From Clostridium sp. (GTDB lineage: Bacteria; Bacillota; Clostridia; Clostridiales; Clostridiaceae), in NCBI GenBank assembly GCA_018372555.1, contig JAHAIU010000002.1, positions 14,510-78,509 of the forward strand: a stretch of DNA of 64,000 bases. Reading direction: 5' to 3'. A program made the translations under genes and the position numbers. Shown one piece after another: positions 62,421-64,000 of the stretch (positions are counted from its first letter, which is position 1; every line of letters begins with the position of its first letter). The notes under the pieces were generated by a model. It ran no database searches. It was not told the origin of the DNA and saw only the letters and a program-made list of their open reading frames with translations.

Positions 62421-63761
62421 CTACCCTATTAATATTTTTCCTTCTGGATATTTATATCCAGATTTCTTTTTCTTTCTAGTTAAAGCTAACATTACTGTTA
62501 GGGGACCAACTCTTCCTAAGTACATCATTATCATAATTAACACCTTACCTATTGAACTTAATTTAGGAGTAAGTCCTAATGTTAATCCAACTGTTCCTAG
62601 TGCTGAAGTTGCCTCATAAAGTAAGTCTATAAAACTTGCTCCAACTTCTGTATAAGATAAAACCATAGTTACTCCAATAACTAGTGCTAAGGCAATAAAT
62701 ACTATTGTAAAAGCTTTGTATACAACTTCTTTAGTAAACCTTCTACCAAAGACTTCTGTATCTTCTCTTCCTCTTATTACAGATAACACAGTTAAAAATA
62801 AGATTCCGCAAGTAACTGTCTTTAACCCACCTGCTGTTGATCCTGGTGAACCACCTATAATCATAAGTATTATAGTTAAAAATTTACTAGCCATAGTCAT
62901 ATCAGTAGTAACAACACTATTAAATCCTGCTGTTCTTGGACTTACTGAAGCAAAAAATGAATTTAATAACTTATCTTGCATATTCATATTCCCAAAGGTA
63001 GATTTATTATTTAATTCAAATAAGAACATTAATACAGTACCACCTACAATAAGAATTAATGAAGTAATAATTACAAGCTTTGAATGAAGAGATAATTTCT
63101 TAATTCCTTTAAATTCATATATCTCTAATAATACTGTAAACCCAAGTCCACCAATAATTATTAATGCACTTATAACTAGTATTACAACAGCATTGCTTGA
63201 ATATCCCATAAGGCTTGTTCCAAATAAATCAAATCCTGCATTACAAAATGATGAAATCGAGTGGAAAATACTATAAAAAATGCCCTTACCTATTCCATAT
63301 TCAGGAATAAATTGAGTGGATAGTAATAATGCTCCAAAAAATTGAACTGATACAGTAAATATTAGTACATATCTAACCATCTTAACCAACCCTTGAATAG
63401 AATATGTATTCATAGCTTCCTGCATTACTAATCTCTCTCTTAATGTAATTTTCTTTCCTAAAATAAGAGAAATTAATACTGCAAAAGACATAAATCCAAG
63501 TCCACCAATTTCTATTAATGTCATAATCACAGTTTGACCAAAAGTACTCCAATGGCTACTTGTATCTAAAGTTACTAACCCAGTTACACATACAGCTGAC
63601 GTAGAAGTAAATAATGAATCTAAGAAATTAGTAGATTCACCACTACTTGATGAAATTGGAAGGGATAGCAATATAGCACCTATAAATATCGCTATTAAAA
63701 ATCCTAGTGCTAATATTTGAACTCCATTTAACTTAAATTTATTTTTAAACCCATACTGCAT
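62421..63761 (-). CDS. ktrB: Potassium uptake channel subunit, TrkH/KtrB family
   Basis: A 446-residue membrane channel with four M1-P-M2 repeats. The selectivity-filter Gly lies in TSTSAVCVTGL, SISSFCNAGFD, SVSPRTAGFNS and ATSALGTVGLT, one in each repeat. Size is that of KtrB (about 445), smaller than TrkH. Na+-coupled or independent K+ uptake, gated by KtrA. GAGGTG precedes the ATG; a TATAAT (minus, 63805-63810) lies 44 bases upstream with no good -35. Confidence 0.94.
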   Translation of the reverse strand: MQYGFKNKFKLNGVQILALGFLIAIFIGAILLSLPISSSSGESTNFLDSLFTSTSAVCVTGLVTLDTSSHWSTFGQTVIMTLIEIGGLGFMSFAVLISLILGKKITLRERLVMQEAMNTYSIQGLVKMVRYVLIFTVSVQFFGALLLSTQFIPEYGIGKGIFYSIFHSISSFCNAGFDLFGTSLMGYSSNAVVILVISALIIIGGLGFTVLLEIYEFKGIKKLSLHSKLVIITSLILIVGGTVLMFLFELNNKSTFGNMNMQDKLLNSFFASVSPRTAGFNSVVTTDMTMASKFLTIILMIIGGSPGSTAGGLKTVTCGILFLTVLSVIRGREDTEVFGRRFTKEVVYKAFTIVFIALALVIGVTMVLSYTEVGASFIDLLYEATSALGTVGLTLGLTPKLSSIGKVLIMIMMYLGRVGPLTVMLALTRKKKKSGYKYPEGKILIG

Positions 63762-63845
63762 ATTTTCACCTCTAGATAGAGAAAACTCTTTACTCTTTCT
63801 AATTATTATACACCACTATACCTTTATTTATTTACATTAAACTAT

Positions 63846-63868
63846 AAAAAATGCGACCAAAAGGTCGC
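63846..63868 (-). terminator. Terminator of the infC-rpmI-rplT region
   Basis: GCGACC (63853-63858), loop AAAA, GGTCGC (63863-63868); minus-strand tail ATTTTTTATAG. Follows the rplT stop by 6 bases. Confidence 0.85.
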
Positions 63869-63874
63869 TGTAGA

Positions 63875-64000
63875 TTACTTGTTTAATTGAGTTTTTGCAA
63901 CTTCTACTAAATCAGCAAATGCCTTAGGATCATTTATAGCTATTTCAGATAACATTTTTCTGTTCATATCTATTCCAGCTAATTTGATTCCATTTATAAA
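63875..64000 (-). CDS. rplT: Ribosomal protein L20, C-terminal 41 residues only
   Basis: The reading frame enters from the right edge as [20 protein letters not shown] and ends [15 protein letters not shown] before TAA at 63875. [18 protein letters not shown] is the conserved C-terminal half of bacterial L20. The start, and presumably infC and rpmI, are outside the window. Confidence 0.93.
   Translation of the reverse strand, partial: FINGIKLAGIDMNRKMLSEIAINDPKAFADLVEVAKTQLNK

Overview
The window is a low-GC Firmicute chromosome segment, most likely from an endospore-forming Clostridium sensu stricto (cluster I) relative. The evidence is a complete spoIIIA operon, spoVD and spoVE in the division/cell-wall cluster, a PdaA-type spore-cortex deacetylase, very AT-rich codon use, strong AGGAGG ribosome binding sites and many TTG starts. 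I cannot name the species from sequence alone. Nearly all genes lie on the minus strand; only rqcH, a pdaA-like gene and an Orn/Lys/Arg decarboxylase are on the plus strand. No tRNA, rRNA, CRISPR array, transposase or prophage was seen.

Layout by region. 1-5.4 kb: 5' part of an Asp23-family gene and spoIIIAH to spoIIIAA (engulfed-forespore channel). 5.6-6.8 kb: a CD1247-like zinc-ribbon protein and efp. 6.9-12.5 kb: a compact type IV pilus / type II secretion-like operon (ATPase, platform protein, four prepilin-like proteins, then three poorly conserved membrane/cytosolic proteins in the pilM-pilN-pilO positions). 12.9-14.7 kb: a lipoprotein and dapF. 14.8-19.3 kb: rqcH on the plus strand, then an rluD-pyrR-rlmL-like operon. 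19.8-34.5 kb: division and peptidoglycan genes (mraZ, rsmH, ftsL, spoVD, murE, murF, mraY, spoVE, ftsQ, DUF881-sbp-DUF881, yggS, sepF, ylmH, divIVA), with no murD, murG, ftsA or ftsZ inside the cluster. 34.7-36.7 kb: ychF and the pdaA-like gene. 36.8-43.3 kb: an envelope-glycan cluster (two glycosyltransferases, MurJ-like flippase, WecG/TagA family enzyme, TPR protein) ending in an fchA-like gene. 43.6-47.9 kb: phosphoglucomutase, L25/Ctc and the decarboxylase. 47.9-50.6 kb: a VanY-like peptidase, an unrecognised acidic protein and a DUF523 protein. 50.9-56.3 kb: mutS2, a U32 peptidase and a long zapA. 56.7-60.7 kb: pheST behind a T-box leader. 60.9-63.8 kb: a TrmH-type methyltransferase and a KtrAB-type potassium system. 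The right edge cuts rplT.

Most content is core. The most interesting signals are regulatory or structural: (1) a dispersed family of AT-rich intergenic repeats that supplies the last codons and the stop of RqcH and of the TrmH-like protein, giving both the tail Met-Glu-Asn-stop, and apparently the stop of two other genes; (2) three AAAGTGG boxes at exact 10-bp spacing just downstream of the mraZ promoter, an apparent MraZ autoregulatory operator; (3) a perfect 17-nt hairpin between the mraY Shine-Dalgarno and its ATG that, when folded, would bring a 24-nt spacer to 7 nt; (4) an unusual pilus-like operon with divergent components; and (5) a palindrome over the -35 region of the CD1247-like gene. 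I found no clear anti-phage, toxin or biosynthetic system.
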